Origin: Bacillota bacterium
GTDB taxonomy: Bacteria; Bacillota; Sulfobacillia; UBA995; UBA9673
DNA length: 43,536 bases
Direction of reading: 5' to 3'
Assembly (NCBI GenBank): GCA_003599345.1
Contig: QZJP01000020.1
Coordinates: forward strand, 1-43,536
In this document: positions 8,915 through 15,586 of the stretch, one piece after another
Position numbering within the stretch: position 1 is the stretch's first letter
Layout: every line of letters begins with the position of its first letter
Program-made: the position numbers and the translations under genes
The notes under the pieces: model-generated
Database searches by the model: none
What the model saw: the letters and a program-made list of their open reading frames with translations, nothing else
Told to the model about the DNA's origin: nothing

Positions 8915-10138
8915 ATGACTTATCCCACCATCATCACCTACCGCCGCCATGCAGGCGGCTGGTTTTACCTCCGCGGCGGCCCGCGCGTGAAGCTCGGCTC
9001 CGACGCCGACGGCTGGACCTACTTCGACCCCGACGAAATCCGCCGCGCCGCGCTCGACTTTCCCTTCCTCGACCCGGCCCGCGCGTTCGGTGAGTGGACT
9101 CACCACGTCCTGCAAAACCCCTGCGGCGGGCTCGCGCACTGCTCGCCGATGGGCCACATCTACTACGGCGCGCTGGTCTCGGGCCGCGAGTCGGACGAAT
9201 GGATGTGGCAGACGGTGGGGCACGAACTCGGACACGCATTCTGGTTCCGCCACATGCCCGACGACTTCCAGGCACACTACGCGGCCCTTGTGAAGCCGCT
9301 CCCCATCCCCGGCTGGACGGCGGACGAGTGTTTCGCGGAGGATTTCCGGTTCGCAGTGGGCGGCCCACTTCTCCGCATCATCCCGCACCAGCTTCGGAAA
9401 CGGGAACGGGGTTGGCGCGGCTGGGAGGATGTCGTGGCCCTGGTGCGCGAGGCCATCACGCGCGCGCGGCTGTGGCTGGAGGAGACGGGGTTGAACCCGG
9501 CGGAGCCCGCGGGGGAAGACGCACAAGACGAGGAGGAACCGCCTATGACTGAGAGTCTCGGATTGAAGCTCTTGCGCCCGGTGCCGGAGAAGTTCCCGGT
9601 GTCGGCGCGGTTCGGCGACAAGGGGACGGCGTGGCCGGTCCAGCACAACGGCGTGGACTTCGCGTGTCCGGAAGGGACACCGGTGCGCGCGGTGTCGAAC
9701 GGCGTGGTGATACGCGAGGGTTATGAATACCGGTCGGGCAATGTCGTGGTCATCGGTCATCCCCATTGGCCCGATGGCGGCGAGTCGCGGTACTGCCACC
9801 TCTCCCGTATCGACGTAACCATAGGTTCTTCCGTGAGGCAGGGTGGCATCATCGGGCTTTCCGGCTCCACCGGCAACCGCACCGACGAGAAGCCCATGCA
9901 GCCCCACCTCCACCTCGGCTGCATCGCGCGCGGCGAATGGTTCGACCCTACGCCCTACTTCACCACCGGCCCGTTCCCCGACGTGTACCCGGAGGACTGG
10001 GCAGTGGACGCCATCGCGCGGGTGCGGGACGCGGGCCTCATGGTGGGGGACGAGCGCGGCTTCCGGCCGGACATGCCGGTATCGCGGCGGGAGCTCGCGG
10101 CGGTGGTGGACAGGCTGGTGCAGAGGGGGAAAGGGTGA
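8915..10138 (+). CDS. Endolysin: HExxH protease-like + M23 peptidase + SLH domain
   Basis: Encodes 407 aa. ATG 8915 with AGAAGG upstream is preferred to ATG 8885, whose ribosome site is too close. Residues about 95-150 have HELGH (103-107) and a downstream DECFAEDF (137-144), a pattern like zinc metallopeptidases of the ATLF/Pro-Pro endopeptidase type. Residues about 225-345 are an M23/LytM endopeptidase with HNGVD (244-248) and HLH (331-333) zinc ligands. Residues about 353-403 are an S-layer-homology domain (FPDVYPEDWAVDAIARV). M23 enzymes cut peptide cross-bridges in peptidoglycan, and SLH domains bind secondary cell-wall polymer. A strong ribosome site precedes Met211, so a shorter M23-SLH product is likely. 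Confidence 0.85.
   Translation: MTYPTIITYRRHAGGWFYLRGGPRVKLGSDADGWTYFDPDEIRRAALDFPFLDPARAFGEWTHHVLQNPCGGLAHCSPMGHIYYGALVSGRESDEWMWQTVGHELGHAFWFRHMPDDFQAHYAALVKPLPIPGWTADECFAEDFRFAVGGPLLRIIPHQLRKRERGWRGWEDVVALVREAITRARLWLEETGLNPAEPAGEDAQDEEEPPMTESLGLKLLRPVPEKFPVSARFGDKGTAWPVQHNGVDFACPEGTPVRAVSNGVVIREGYEYRSGNVVVIGHPHWPDGGESRYCHLSRIDVTIGSSVRQGGIIGLSGSTGNRTDEKPMQPHLHLGCIARGEWFDPTPYFTTGPFPDVYPEDWAVDAIARVRDAGLMVGDERGFRPDMPVSRRELAAVVDRLVQRGKG
9531..9547 (+). promoter_or_regulatory. Internal ribosome binding site and start within the endolysin gene
   Basis: AGGAGG at 9531-9536 lies at good spacing before ATG 9545, in frame with the endolysin. Initiation here would give a 197-aa M23-SLH protein without the N-terminal metalloprotease-like domain. 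The start falls exactly in the acidic linker between domains. Confidence 0.55.
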
Positions 10139-10140
10139 GA

Positions 10141-10377
10141 ATGGCACTCACTCACACATGTGACGTATGCGGGCGGGTTGAGGCAGCGCGGCTCCCCGTG
10201 TTCGTGGGGCGCGTGGCGAGCGGAGCGGGTGACTCGGAGGACCGCTACGAGTACATCGACCTTTGCCCGACACATATGGTCGCGTTTGTGAAGCTGCGCC
10301 TAGACTCGGCGGACCCCGACGAGAACCGGAAGTGGCTCGACAGGATACACCGCTCTCACGCCCATATTCGAGCATGA
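10141..10377 (+). CDS. Small zinc-ribbon-like protein
   Basis: Encodes 78 aa from ATG 10141, three bases after the endolysin stop. It has CDVCG at residues 7-11 and CPTH in the middle, a likely single zinc-binding site. The C-terminal half is helical and basic (WLDRIHRSHAHIRA). It overlaps the next gene in an ATGA junction and is probably translationally coupled. Its function is unknown. Small proteins with this CxxC...CxxH pattern are frequent in phages. Confidence 0.6.
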   Translation: MALTHTCDVCGRVEAARLPVFVGRVASGAGDSEDRYEYIDLCPTHMVAFVKLRLDSADPDENRKWLDRIHRSHAHIRA

Positions 10378-11159
10378 AGTATTTCTCCTCCTCCCACATC
10401 CTCCACGCCCGCGCCTGCCTCGTCGTCCTCGCCGACATGCATTGGGGCTTCGGCTCCGTCTCCCCGCGCGTCCTCGCCTACCGCGAATGGGTGCTCTCCG
10501 ACCCCGCGCGCTTCGTCTTCGTGAACGGCGACGTGCTCAACGCGGCGACGAAGGCCGGGCCGGAGGAACCGACGGAGCAGACGGGGCGGCTGAACCAGCA
10601 GATAGATGCGGCGGTTTCGTTCTTCGAACCCCTCGCGCGCGCCGACCGCATCCTCGGCTGGAACGGCGGGAACCACGAACGACGGCTCCTCCGCGCGGCG
10701 GACTTCGACGTGAACGCGGAGATATGCCAGCGGCTCGGCATCCCCTCCCGCTACTCCGGCGCGCCGGACGAGTGGGGCTACTCGGCCCTCCTCCACCTCA
10801 AGGTCGGTAAGAACTCCCACGGCGACCCGAACCATTACACCGTGTTCCTGTGGCACGGCACGGGGGGCGGCCGGCTTGCGGGGGCGGGCCTCAACAAGGT
10901 GGGGAGCATCGTCGCCAACGTGGTGGCCGATGTGTACGTGATGTCGCACCTCCACCAGGAGGCGGCGGGGGTGCGGGCCCGCATCGTGCCGGACCTGCGG
11001 ACGGGGAAGCTCGTGCACCGGCCGTACCGCATGGTGGTGACGGGGCCGTTCTCAGAGTACGGCGGGTATCAGGAGGGGATGGGCCTGGCGCCGGTGCCGT
11101 GCGAGACGCCGAAGCTGTGGTTTTCGGGGCGGGAGTGGGAGACGGCGGTGGAGATGTGA
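10374..11159 (+). CDS. Calcineurin-like metallophosphoesterase
   Basis: Encodes 261 aa. ATG 10374 overlaps the preceding stop. The five conserved metal-binding blocks of the calcineurin-like phosphoesterase fold are present in order: LADMHWG (about 20-26), NGDVLN (about 50-55), GGNHERR, WHGTG and MSHLHQ. These enzymes hydrolyse phosphomono- or diesters using a dinuclear metal centre. The substrate cannot be told from sequence. Phage members include nucleotide phosphatases and exonuclease-like proteins. The gene overlaps the methyltransferase gene downstream by 4 bases, so the two are likely coexpressed. Confidence 0.85.
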   Translation: MKYFSSSHILHARACLVVLADMHWGFGSVSPRVLAYREWVLSDPARFVFVNGDVLNAATKAGPEEPTEQTGRLNQQIDAAVSFFEPLARADRILGWNGGNHERRLLRAADFDVNAEICQRLGIPSRYSGAPDEWGYSALLHLKVGKNSHGDPNHYTVFLWHGTGGGRLAGAGLNKVGSIVANVVADVYVMSHLHQEAAGVRARIVPDLRTGKLVHRPYRMVVTGPFSEYGGYQEGMGLAPVPCETPKLWFSGREWETAVEM

Positions 11160-12343
11160 GGGTCGGCTCGCTCTTCGCCGGCATCGGTGGCTTCGACCTC
11201 GGCCTTGAGTGGGCGGGGATGGAAGTTTGTTGGCAAGTTGAGATTGACCCGTCCTGCGTTGAAGTCCTTGAGAATCATTGGTCGGAGGTGGCCCGCTATG
11301 GAGACATCAGAACCCTTGACCCACGGGACCTTGGGTCCGTGGACCTCATCTGCGGCGGCTTCCCCTGCCAGCCCGTGTCCCTCGCCGGGCGGCGGCGCGG
11401 GCAGGAAGACGAACGCTGGCTCTGGCCCGAGTTCGCACGGACCGTTCGCGTGGTACGACCCAGATACGTGCTCGTGGAGAACGTTCCAGGGCTCCTTGTT
11501 CGAGGGATGGGCGAAGTTCTCGGGGACCTGGCCGCGCTCGGGTATGATGCGGAATGGGATTGCATACCGGCAGCCGCCGTTGGTGCTCCGCACCTGCGCT
11601 ACCGGGTGTTCATCGTGGCCTACACCGCAGGCGAACAAGGCGACACCGAATACGGTAGACCTCACCGACCCGGTGAATGCGGACGGCTCGCCATGGACCC
11701 CAGGGCGGAAGCCGCACGACAGGCGCACGGGCAAACCAGTCACGACGGCTCCGGGCGATGCGGTGAGAATGTGGCCTACCCCCCAAGCCAGCGAAACTGG
11801 TCGGACGCCGGAGCAATTCCTGGCGATGCGACAATCCATCGGGCGCACGAGTGTCAGCAGCCTGGCCGTGGCTGCCAAGATGTGGCCGACACCGACCGAA
11901 TCGGACGGCATGGGCGGCCCGGGGAGTTCCGGACGGGATGGCGGGGAGAACCTGCGGACGGCGGTGGCGGGCCAGCTGAACCCCGCCTGGGTCGAGAGGT
12001 TGATGGGCTTCCCCCCTGGCTGGACCGAGCTTCCCTCAATTGCCCCATCGACCAAGAAGACCAGGTCTGCCAAGGTTGCCCGTGGCCAGCCCGCCCCCGT
12101 GAACCCCAGCATCCCTGTGAGCCTCCCCGGGTCGCCAGGGGAATCCCCAACCGGGTCGCCCGTATCCGCGCCCTCGGGAACGCCGTAGTGCCGCAGGTGG
12201 CGGAGTGGATTGGCCGGCGCGTGTGCGCCCACGCCGCACTTTCTGCGGCCACGGTGAAGGAGTGGGGCGGGCGGGGCGAGAATGTCAATCGTGCGGCGAG
12301 AGAAAGTGAGGAGGGGGCGGTAGGATGGCGAAGGCCATGGTAG
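11156..12343 (+). CDS. C5-cytosine DNA methyltransferase
   Basis: Encodes 395 aa from GTG 11156 (GTGA overlap). The motifs of the family are in order: I FAGIGGFD (7-14), IV GGFPCQPVSLAG with catalytic Cys71, VI ENVPG (108-112), VIII AVGAPHLRYRVFIVA, and a C-terminal block with EPRLGREVDGLP and RALGNAVVPQVAEWIG (motif X). It transfers a methyl group from S-adenosylmethionine to C5 of cytosine in a target sequence set by the variable region (about 160-320). No partner nuclease is visible, so it is probably an orphan methyltransferase that protects phage DNA from restriction. The same DNA is also open and conserved-looking in the +1 frame (11187-12188). Confidence 0.9.
   Translation: MRVGSLFAGIGGFDLGLEWAGMEVCWQVEIDPSCVEVLENHWSEVARYGDIRTLDPRDLGSVDLICGGFPCQPVSLAGRRRGQEDERWLWPEFARTVRVVRPRYVLVENVPGLLVRGMGEVLGDLAALGYDAEWDCIPAAAVGAPHLRYRVFIVAYTAGEQGDTEYGRPHRPGECGRLAMDPRAEAARQAHGQTSHDGSGRCGENVAYPPSQRNWSDAGAIPGDATIHRAHECQQPGRGCQDVADTDRIGRHGRPGEFRTGWRGEPADGGGGPAEPRLGREVDGLPPWLDRASLNCPIDQEDQVCQGCPWPARPREPQHPCEPPRVARGIPNRVARIRALGNAVVPQVAEWIGRRVCAHAALSAATVKEWGGRGENVNRAARESEEGAVGWRRPW
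11187..12188 (+). CDS. Overprinted +1-frame ORF inside the methyltransferase gene
   Basis: This 333-codon frame lies wholly inside the methyltransferase gene. From about residue 88 it reads like a family of phage proteins that I recall occurring near or within Dcm genes: FSGTWPRSGMMRNG, then WPTPQA, MWPTPQAS and MWPTPTESDGMGG, and finally LNPAWVERLMGFPPGWTEL. The same bases give the conserved EPRLGREVDGLPPWLDR block of the methyltransferase. No ribosome site is evident at GTG 11187, so expression could need an internal start or a frameshift. That the open frame exists is seen directly. That it is translated is inference. Confidence 0.4.
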   Translation: MASTSALSGRGWKFVGKLRLTRPALKSLRIIGRRWPAMETSEPLTHGTLGPWTSSAAASPASPCPSPGGGAGRKTNAGSGPSSHGPFAWYDPDTCSWRTFQGSLFEGWAKFSGTWPRSGMMRNGIAYRQPPLVLRTCATGCSSWPTPQANKATPNTVDLTDPVNADGSPWTPGRKPHDRRTGKPVTTAPGDAVRMWPTPQASETGRTPEQFLAMRQSIGRTSVSSLAVAAKMWPTPTESDGMGGPGSSGRDGGENLRTAVAGQLNPAWVERLMGFPPGWTELPSIAPSTKKTRSAKVARGQPAPVNPSIPVSLPGSPGESPTGSPVSAPSGTP

Positions 12344-12504
12344 TGATAGGCATATGCCTGCTGTGCCTTGTCATCTCGGGCACCAACATCGTCCTATGGC
12401 TCACCGGGGGCCAGCCATTCCGCGACCTCGATACGTCCATCCTTGTGTTCGTAACATCCTTGGCCGTCCTGCTCCTGTTCGACGAGGAGACGACCCCTGA
12501 GTGA
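12325..12504 (+). CDS. Small two-helix membrane protein (holin-like candidate)
   Basis: Encodes 59 aa from ATG 12325, inside the end of the methyltransferase gene and behind GGAGGGGGCGG. There are two hydrophobic segments, VVIGICLLCLVISGTNIVLWL (split here by one residue class only) and SILVFVTSLAVLLLF, with an acidic C-terminus. Size and topology fit a class II holin or another small membrane effector. It ends in a GTGA overlap with the next gene. The function is inferred from topology and from its place in the lysis region. Confidence 0.65.
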   Translation: MAKAMVVIGICLLCLVISGTNIVLWLTGGQPFRDLDTSILVFVTSLAVLLLFDEETTPE

Positions 12505-12773
12505 CCGACGAGCCGCGCGACCCACCGGAGACGCCGCCCAAGCCACCTTCCAACGTCATCCCGTTCGGCCGCCGCCGGGTGCGCCGCAAATCGAAAGAGA
12601 CCGTCGTGAACGTCAACGTGAACACGCTGGCGGACGCGGCGCGGGCGGAAGTGCTCCTCACCGTCGGGGAACTGGCGCGGCGGGCGCGGCGGGGCGGGGT
12701 GAAGGGCTGGCTGGCGGGGCGCGTTCTGCGGCCGGTGGCGGAGGCGTTCGACTACGTCTTTCGGGGCGAGTGA
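12501..12773 (+). CDS. Unknown basic protein
   Basis: Encodes 90 aa from GTG 12501, coupled to the preceding gene by GTGA. The N-terminus is Pro-rich and then strongly basic (GRRRVRRKSKE). The middle has VVNVNVNTLADAARAEVLLT and the end is helical. No family is recognised. It lies between two small membrane-protein genes in the lysis/accessory region. The codon pattern is consistent with a real gene. Confidence 0.6.
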   Translation: MTDEPRDPPETPPKPPSNVIPFGRRRVRRKSKETVVNVNVNTLADAARAEVLLTVGELARRARRGGVKGWLAGRVLRPVAEAFDYVFRGE

Positions 12774-12784
12774 GGGGAGGGGTG

Positions 12785-13117
12785 ATGAGCATGACTCGCA
12801 AACTTGACCGCAAGATCGTTCTTAATCGTATCCAGCAGCATCTAGTGTCTCTCACTCCCGACATAGATGACTGGAACGTGGACGAGGACGGGCGGGATTG
12901 TTCAACTGACTGTGTCTGGTTTCTCATGCTTGAATTTGGCGACTGGGGCGTGTGCGTGAACCCGCGCTCGCCGAGAGTCGGCCGGCTGACCTGGGAACAC
13001 CAAGGTTGCCCGGCTTGGGAGTACTCGGACTGGTGGGATAGGCCCTCGGAGGAAGGCCTGGCGAGAAGGTTGGGACAAAAGCGTTCGACTACGTGTTCAG
13101 CGGACAGTAGACCTTGA
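12785..13117 (+). CDS. Unknown acidic/aromatic protein
   Basis: Encodes 110 aa from ATG 12785, with GGGGAGGGG upstream; an in-frame GTG/ATG a little earlier is less well placed. It is rich in Trp, Asp and Cys (DIDDWNVDEDGRDC, WFLMLEFGDWG, WEYSDWWDRPSEEGL). The base composition is less GC-rich than the neighbours. No family is recognised. The final 20 residues look low-quality (RSTTCSADSRP), so the C-terminus may have decayed. Confidence 0.55.
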   Translation: MSMTRKLDRKIVLNRIQQHLVSLTPDIDDWNVDEDGRDCSTDCVWFLMLEFGDWGVCVNPRSPRVGRLTWEHQGCPAWEYSDWWDRPSEEGLARRLGQKRSTTCSADSRP

Positions 13118-13155
13118 CCACCTGCCTCGTGGCGGGACAGAGGGGGTGAAGCGGT

Positions 13156-13347
13156 ATGGTGAAAGAGAAGCTCACGTCGCGCAAGTTCTGGATGGCCGTC
13201 CTGGGCGCGCTCCTGCCGGTCCTCAATTCCGAATTCGGCTGGAACCTGCCTGTCGAAGCCATCCTGAGCGTCGCGGCCGTCATCATCGGTTACATCCTCG
13301 TTGAAGGGAACATAGACGCCAAGCGCGTCGCCAACGAGGGCTTGTGA
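13156..13347 (+). CDS. Holin-like protein
   Basis: Encodes 63 aa from ATG 13156, with AGAGGGGGTG upstream. It starts with a charged segment and KFWMAVLGALLPVLNSEFGW, then has a second hydrophobic helix VEAILSVAAVIIGYILVEG and a charged tail NIDAKRV. This two-helix pattern, with RKFW near the start and an acidic motif after the second helix, is common in small holins of Bacillota phages. With the XhlA-like protein and endolysin it would make a complete lysis set, although the genes are spread over 5 kb. Confidence 0.65.
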   Translation: MVKEKLTSRKFWMAVLGALLPVLNSEFGWNLPVEAILSVAAVIIGYILVEGNIDAKRVANEGL

Positions 13348-13361
13348 GGCCGGCAGCACCA

Positions 13362-13441
13362 CCGCTCCCGATGAACCGCCGCCTGCCCACGGCGGGGAGG
13401 GGGCGGGAGATTGTTCGTCTTAGGGAGGGGTAGGAATGGAA
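13362..13441 (+). repeat. 80-bp direct repeat, copy 1 (leader and ribosome site)
   Basis: It is identical to 14184-14263 at 79 of 80 positions (difference at 13429/14251). It holds a 6-bp hairpin CCGCCG/CGGCGG with an 8-nt loop (13376-13395), a G-rich stretch, the ribosome site and the first two codons of the gene at 13436. It looks like a mobile or duplicated 5' leader that sets expression of what follows. Confidence 0.9.
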
Positions 13442-13972
13442 CGGCTCAGCAATGAGATACCGGACCGTGTGATGGTAGCACACCTGCCACCCCATCGTCG
13501 CGAGCAGCGGCACGAGACCTCCTCGGATGCTCGGGTCGTTCCTGGAACAACGTGCACGGTCGGGGACCGCTTAGTGTTCATCACTCACATCACGTCCCTC
13601 TGTGGCAACGAGGTCTGCTCGGGTTACTTACTATCAACCCAACTGAGCATGGCTACCGAGCATGACCTCGTGGCAACCCCGGCCACCACCGGTCTCGGCT
13701 ACAGCACGGTCGTAGAAGCATGGAACCCAGTCCATCTGTTCAAGGAGGAATGCCAGTCGGTGACGGCGGGCGAGTTAAGTCTCCTGCTTCAATGCCCATG
13801 CGGGAAGCCTCTGCTCGACTCAGCGGACGTTAGGGTCCCGTTCCAGTTGGCTGAGACCGCAGAAGCAGCACGGCTCTCTGAACGGGCGACAGCTAGTTGG
13901 ATATCGGACGATGCTGACGGCCAGGGCGTCCTTGAGAGGCTGAAGGCCGTGAAAGGAGGGGAAAGGCGATGA
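13436..13972 (+). CDS. Unknown protein behind repeated leader
   Basis: Encodes 178 aa from ATG 13436, whose start and ribosome site lie in the 80-bp repeat. It contains two Cys pairs (CGNEVC at about 56-61 and CPCGK near 120), VGDRLVFITHITSLCG and a helical acidic C-terminal part. No family is recognised. Its composition is less GC-biased than the structural genes. It overlaps the next gene by 4 bases. Confidence 0.6.
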   Translation: MERLSNEIPDRVMVAHLPPHRREQRHETSSDARVVPGTTCTVGDRLVFITHITSLCGNEVCSGYLLSTQLSMATEHDLVATPATTGLGYSTVVEAWNPVHLFKEECQSVTAGELSLLLQCPCGKPLLDSADVRVPFQLAETAEAARLSERATASWISDDADGQGVLERLKAVKGGERR

Positions 13973-14175
13973 CCGATGCAACCGCAACGTGGAGAGTTCG
14001 CAGGGACCGATACGGCTATGCGTGTGCTATTGAATATGGTGGGCAGACGGTCCTACATCTGGTCCCTGGGAGCGTGCTCAATGAGCAGAGCGCCGAGGAT
14101 GTCGCCGAACTTCTGCAGGAGGCGTTGGAGGCGAAGAATGAGGGTGAGTGGACAGCAAGGAGGAGCGAGCCGTGA
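13969..14175 (+). CDS. Small unknown protein
   Basis: Encodes 68 aa from ATG 13969 (ATGA overlap, with GGAGGGG upstream). It has a beta-strand-like N-terminal half (TWRVRRDRYGYACAIEYGGQTVLHL) and a helical half (SAEDVAELLQEALEAK). This compact alpha/beta pattern recalls small phage regulators, but no family can be named. Confidence 0.6.
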   Translation: MTDATATWRVRRDRYGYACAIEYGGQTVLHLVPGSVLNEQSAEDVAELLQEALEAKNEGEWTARRSEP

Positions 14176-14183
14176 AGCGGGTC

Positions 14184-14263
14184 CCGCTCCCGATGAACCG
14201 CCGCCTGCCCACGGCGGGGAGGGGGCGGGAGATTGTTCGTCTTAGGGAGGAGTAGGAATGGAA
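14184..14263 (+). repeat. 80-bp direct repeat, copy 2 (leader and ribosome site)
   Basis: Second copy of the element at 13362-13441. The start codon in this copy opens only a 15-codon ORF (14258-14305). That ORF ends in an overlap with the GTG start of the ASCH gene, so the repeat here acts as a translated leader. Confidence 0.9.
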
Positions 14264-14305
14264 GACTACGCGGTGCTCCGCAACGGGACGTGGCCGAAGC
14301 CGTGA
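14258..14305 (+). CDS. 15-residue leader peptide
   Basis: ATG 14258 is supplied by the repeat and the frame ends at TGA 14303-14305, overlapping GTG 14302 of the next gene. The peptide (MEDYAVLRNGTWPKP) probably couples translation from the repeat's strong ribosome site to the ASCH gene, which has no good ribosome site of its own. Confidence 0.5.
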   Translation: MEDYAVLRNGTWPKP

Positions 14306-14637
14306 TTCTCTTCAAACCCTGCCACGTCGCCCCCATCCTCGCGCGCGCCAAGACCCAGACGCGTCGCCTTCACGTTCCCTTCCGCTGGCGCGTGGGCGCC
14401 GTCCACGGCTGCTTCACCGACATGCGCCGCGGCGCCCGGCCTTTCGCGCGCGTGCGCATCCTCCGCCGGTGGTCCGAACCCCTGGGCGCGATATCGGAGG
14501 CGGACGCGCGGGCGGAGGGGTACGGGTCGCGCGAGGACTACCTGCGGGCGTTCGAGGAGATAAACCGGAAGGCCGGGGCGGTAGACCTCGGGCGGGAAGT
14601 GAGTTGTTACGAGTTCGAGTTGGTGGAGGAGGGATAG
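14302..14637 (+). CDS. ASCH-domain protein
   Basis: Encodes 111 aa from GTG 14302. The start ILFKPCHVAPILARAKTQTRRL matches the ASCH pattern (xxFKPxxxxxIxxGxKTQTRR). Later come the typical ARVRILRRWSEPLGAISEADARAEGYGS and YEFELVEE strand. ASCH domains are PUA-like beta-barrels thought to bind RNA or act on modified nucleosides. Phages often carry them near nucleic-acid enzymes. Translation is probably coupled to the upstream 15-residue leader. Confidence 0.8.
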   Translation: MILFKPCHVAPILARAKTQTRRLHVPFRWRVGAVHGCFTDMRRGARPFARVRILRRWSEPLGAISEADARAEGYGSREDYLRAFEEINRKAGAVDLGREVSCYEFELVEEG

Positions 14638-14639
14638 AC

Positions 14640-15203
14640 ATGAAGAAAATCGACACCATGTTTGACCGGGGCGACCAATTCAAGGTCACACCAAAGGTCC
14701 GCAAGGACTGCGAATGGGTTCTCGCTGGAGAAGGGGTGGCCACGGAGAAACTGGACGGGACCAATGTATTGGTCGCTGAAGGTCCAGACGGCCAAGCCCT
14801 ATGGCCTTGGAAGCGGCGCAATCCAACGGAGGAGGAAAAGGCTGCTGGAGTCGAGCCTACCAATATCCCGTGCGTCCTTGGAGACCCCTCGGACAAGTGG
14901 ATTTGGGATGCCTTCAACAACACGCCTGACCTGAGTCCTGGGTACTACGAGGCCGTTGGCCCCAAGATACAAGGCAATCCTCTTGGTTTAGATCATCATG
15001 TTCTTGTGCGGCTCGACGAGATGCCCGTCTACCCCGATTGCCCCAGAACTTTCGATGGACTTCGGGACTATTTAAGGAACCTCGAAAGCCTGTACTCCCC
15101 CGGCCATCTTGTCGAGGGCATTGTGTTCCATCATCCTGATGGGCGCATGGCCAAGATCAAGCGCAAGGACTTCCGATATTCCTTGGCTCCCAAGGCCGAT
15201 TAG
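14640..15203 (+). CDS. RNA ligase (Rnl2-like nucleotidyltransferase)
   Basis: Encodes 187 aa from ATG 14640. EKLDGTN (36-42) is motif I, with Lys37 as the expected adenylated residue. YYEAVG (102-107) is in the motif III region, VEGIVF (158-163) is motif IV and AKIKRKDF (171-178) is motif V. This order and spacing fit the small RNA ligase family (PF09414-like). Such enzymes seal nicked RNA; T4 ligases repair tRNAs cut by host anticodon nucleases. No polynucleotide kinase is visible. The presence of tRNA-like RNAs in this genome makes an RNA-repair or RNA-processing role worth testing. Confidence 0.85.
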   Translation: MKKIDTMFDRGDQFKVTPKVRKDCEWVLAGEGVATEKLDGTNVLVAEGPDGQALWPWKRRNPTEEEKAAGVEPTNIPCVLGDPSDKWIWDAFNNTPDLSPGYYEAVGPKIQGNPLGLDHHVLVRLDEMPVYPDCPRTFDGLRDYLRNLESLYSPGHLVEGIVFHHPDGRMAKIKRKDFRYSLAPKAD

Positions 15204-15213
15204 GAGGGCTAAC

Positions 15214-15585
15214 ATGGCCGATATGAACTGCTGTTCGTTCACCGGCCGGCTGGTGGACGACCCGAAACTGGAGTACTCGACCGGCGCGGACGGCAAGACC
15301 ATCACGCGGGCGGGTTTCCGGCTCGCCGTGGGGCGGAGGAAGCAGGGCGAGACCGACTTCTTCAACTTCACCCTCTGGGGCCGCGGGGCGGAGTTCTTCA
15401 CGAAGTACTGCGGCAAGGGCCAGCGCGTGGGCCTCTCGGGATGCCGCGCCGAGGTCAACGAGTGGACGACGCGCGAGGGTGAGAAACGGCGCGACGTGCG
15501 GTTCATCGTGGGCGACTGGCACTTCGCGGACGGGAAGCGCGACGCGGAGACGGCTCACGGGGACGCGTGGGAGGGGGAGGCGTAG
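15214..15585 (+). CDS. ssb: Single-stranded DNA-binding protein
   Basis: Encodes 123 aa from ATG 15214, with TAGGAGGG upstream. It is an OB-fold with the SSB family pattern: FTGRLVDDPKLEY at the start, FRLAVGRRKQGETDFFNFTLWGRGAEFF in the middle, GQRVGLSGCRAEVNEW, then RFIVGDWHF. The C-terminal tail is short (HGDAWEGEA) and lacks the bacterial DDDIPF tip, so it may not recruit the usual host partners. It coats ssDNA during replication and recombination. Confidence 0.88.
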   Translation: MADMNCCSFTGRLVDDPKLEYSTGADGKTITRAGFRLAVGRRKQGETDFFNFTLWGRGAEFFTKYCGKGQRVGLSGCRAEVNEWTTREGEKRRDVRFIVGDWHFADGKRDAETAHGDAWEGEA

Positions 15586-15586
15586 G

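Noticed and set aside
12711-12724. Fifth copy of the module arm TGGCTGGCGGGGCG
   Set aside because: It lies inside a convincing coding frame and no complementary right arm follows. At this base composition a 14-base match can arise by chance.
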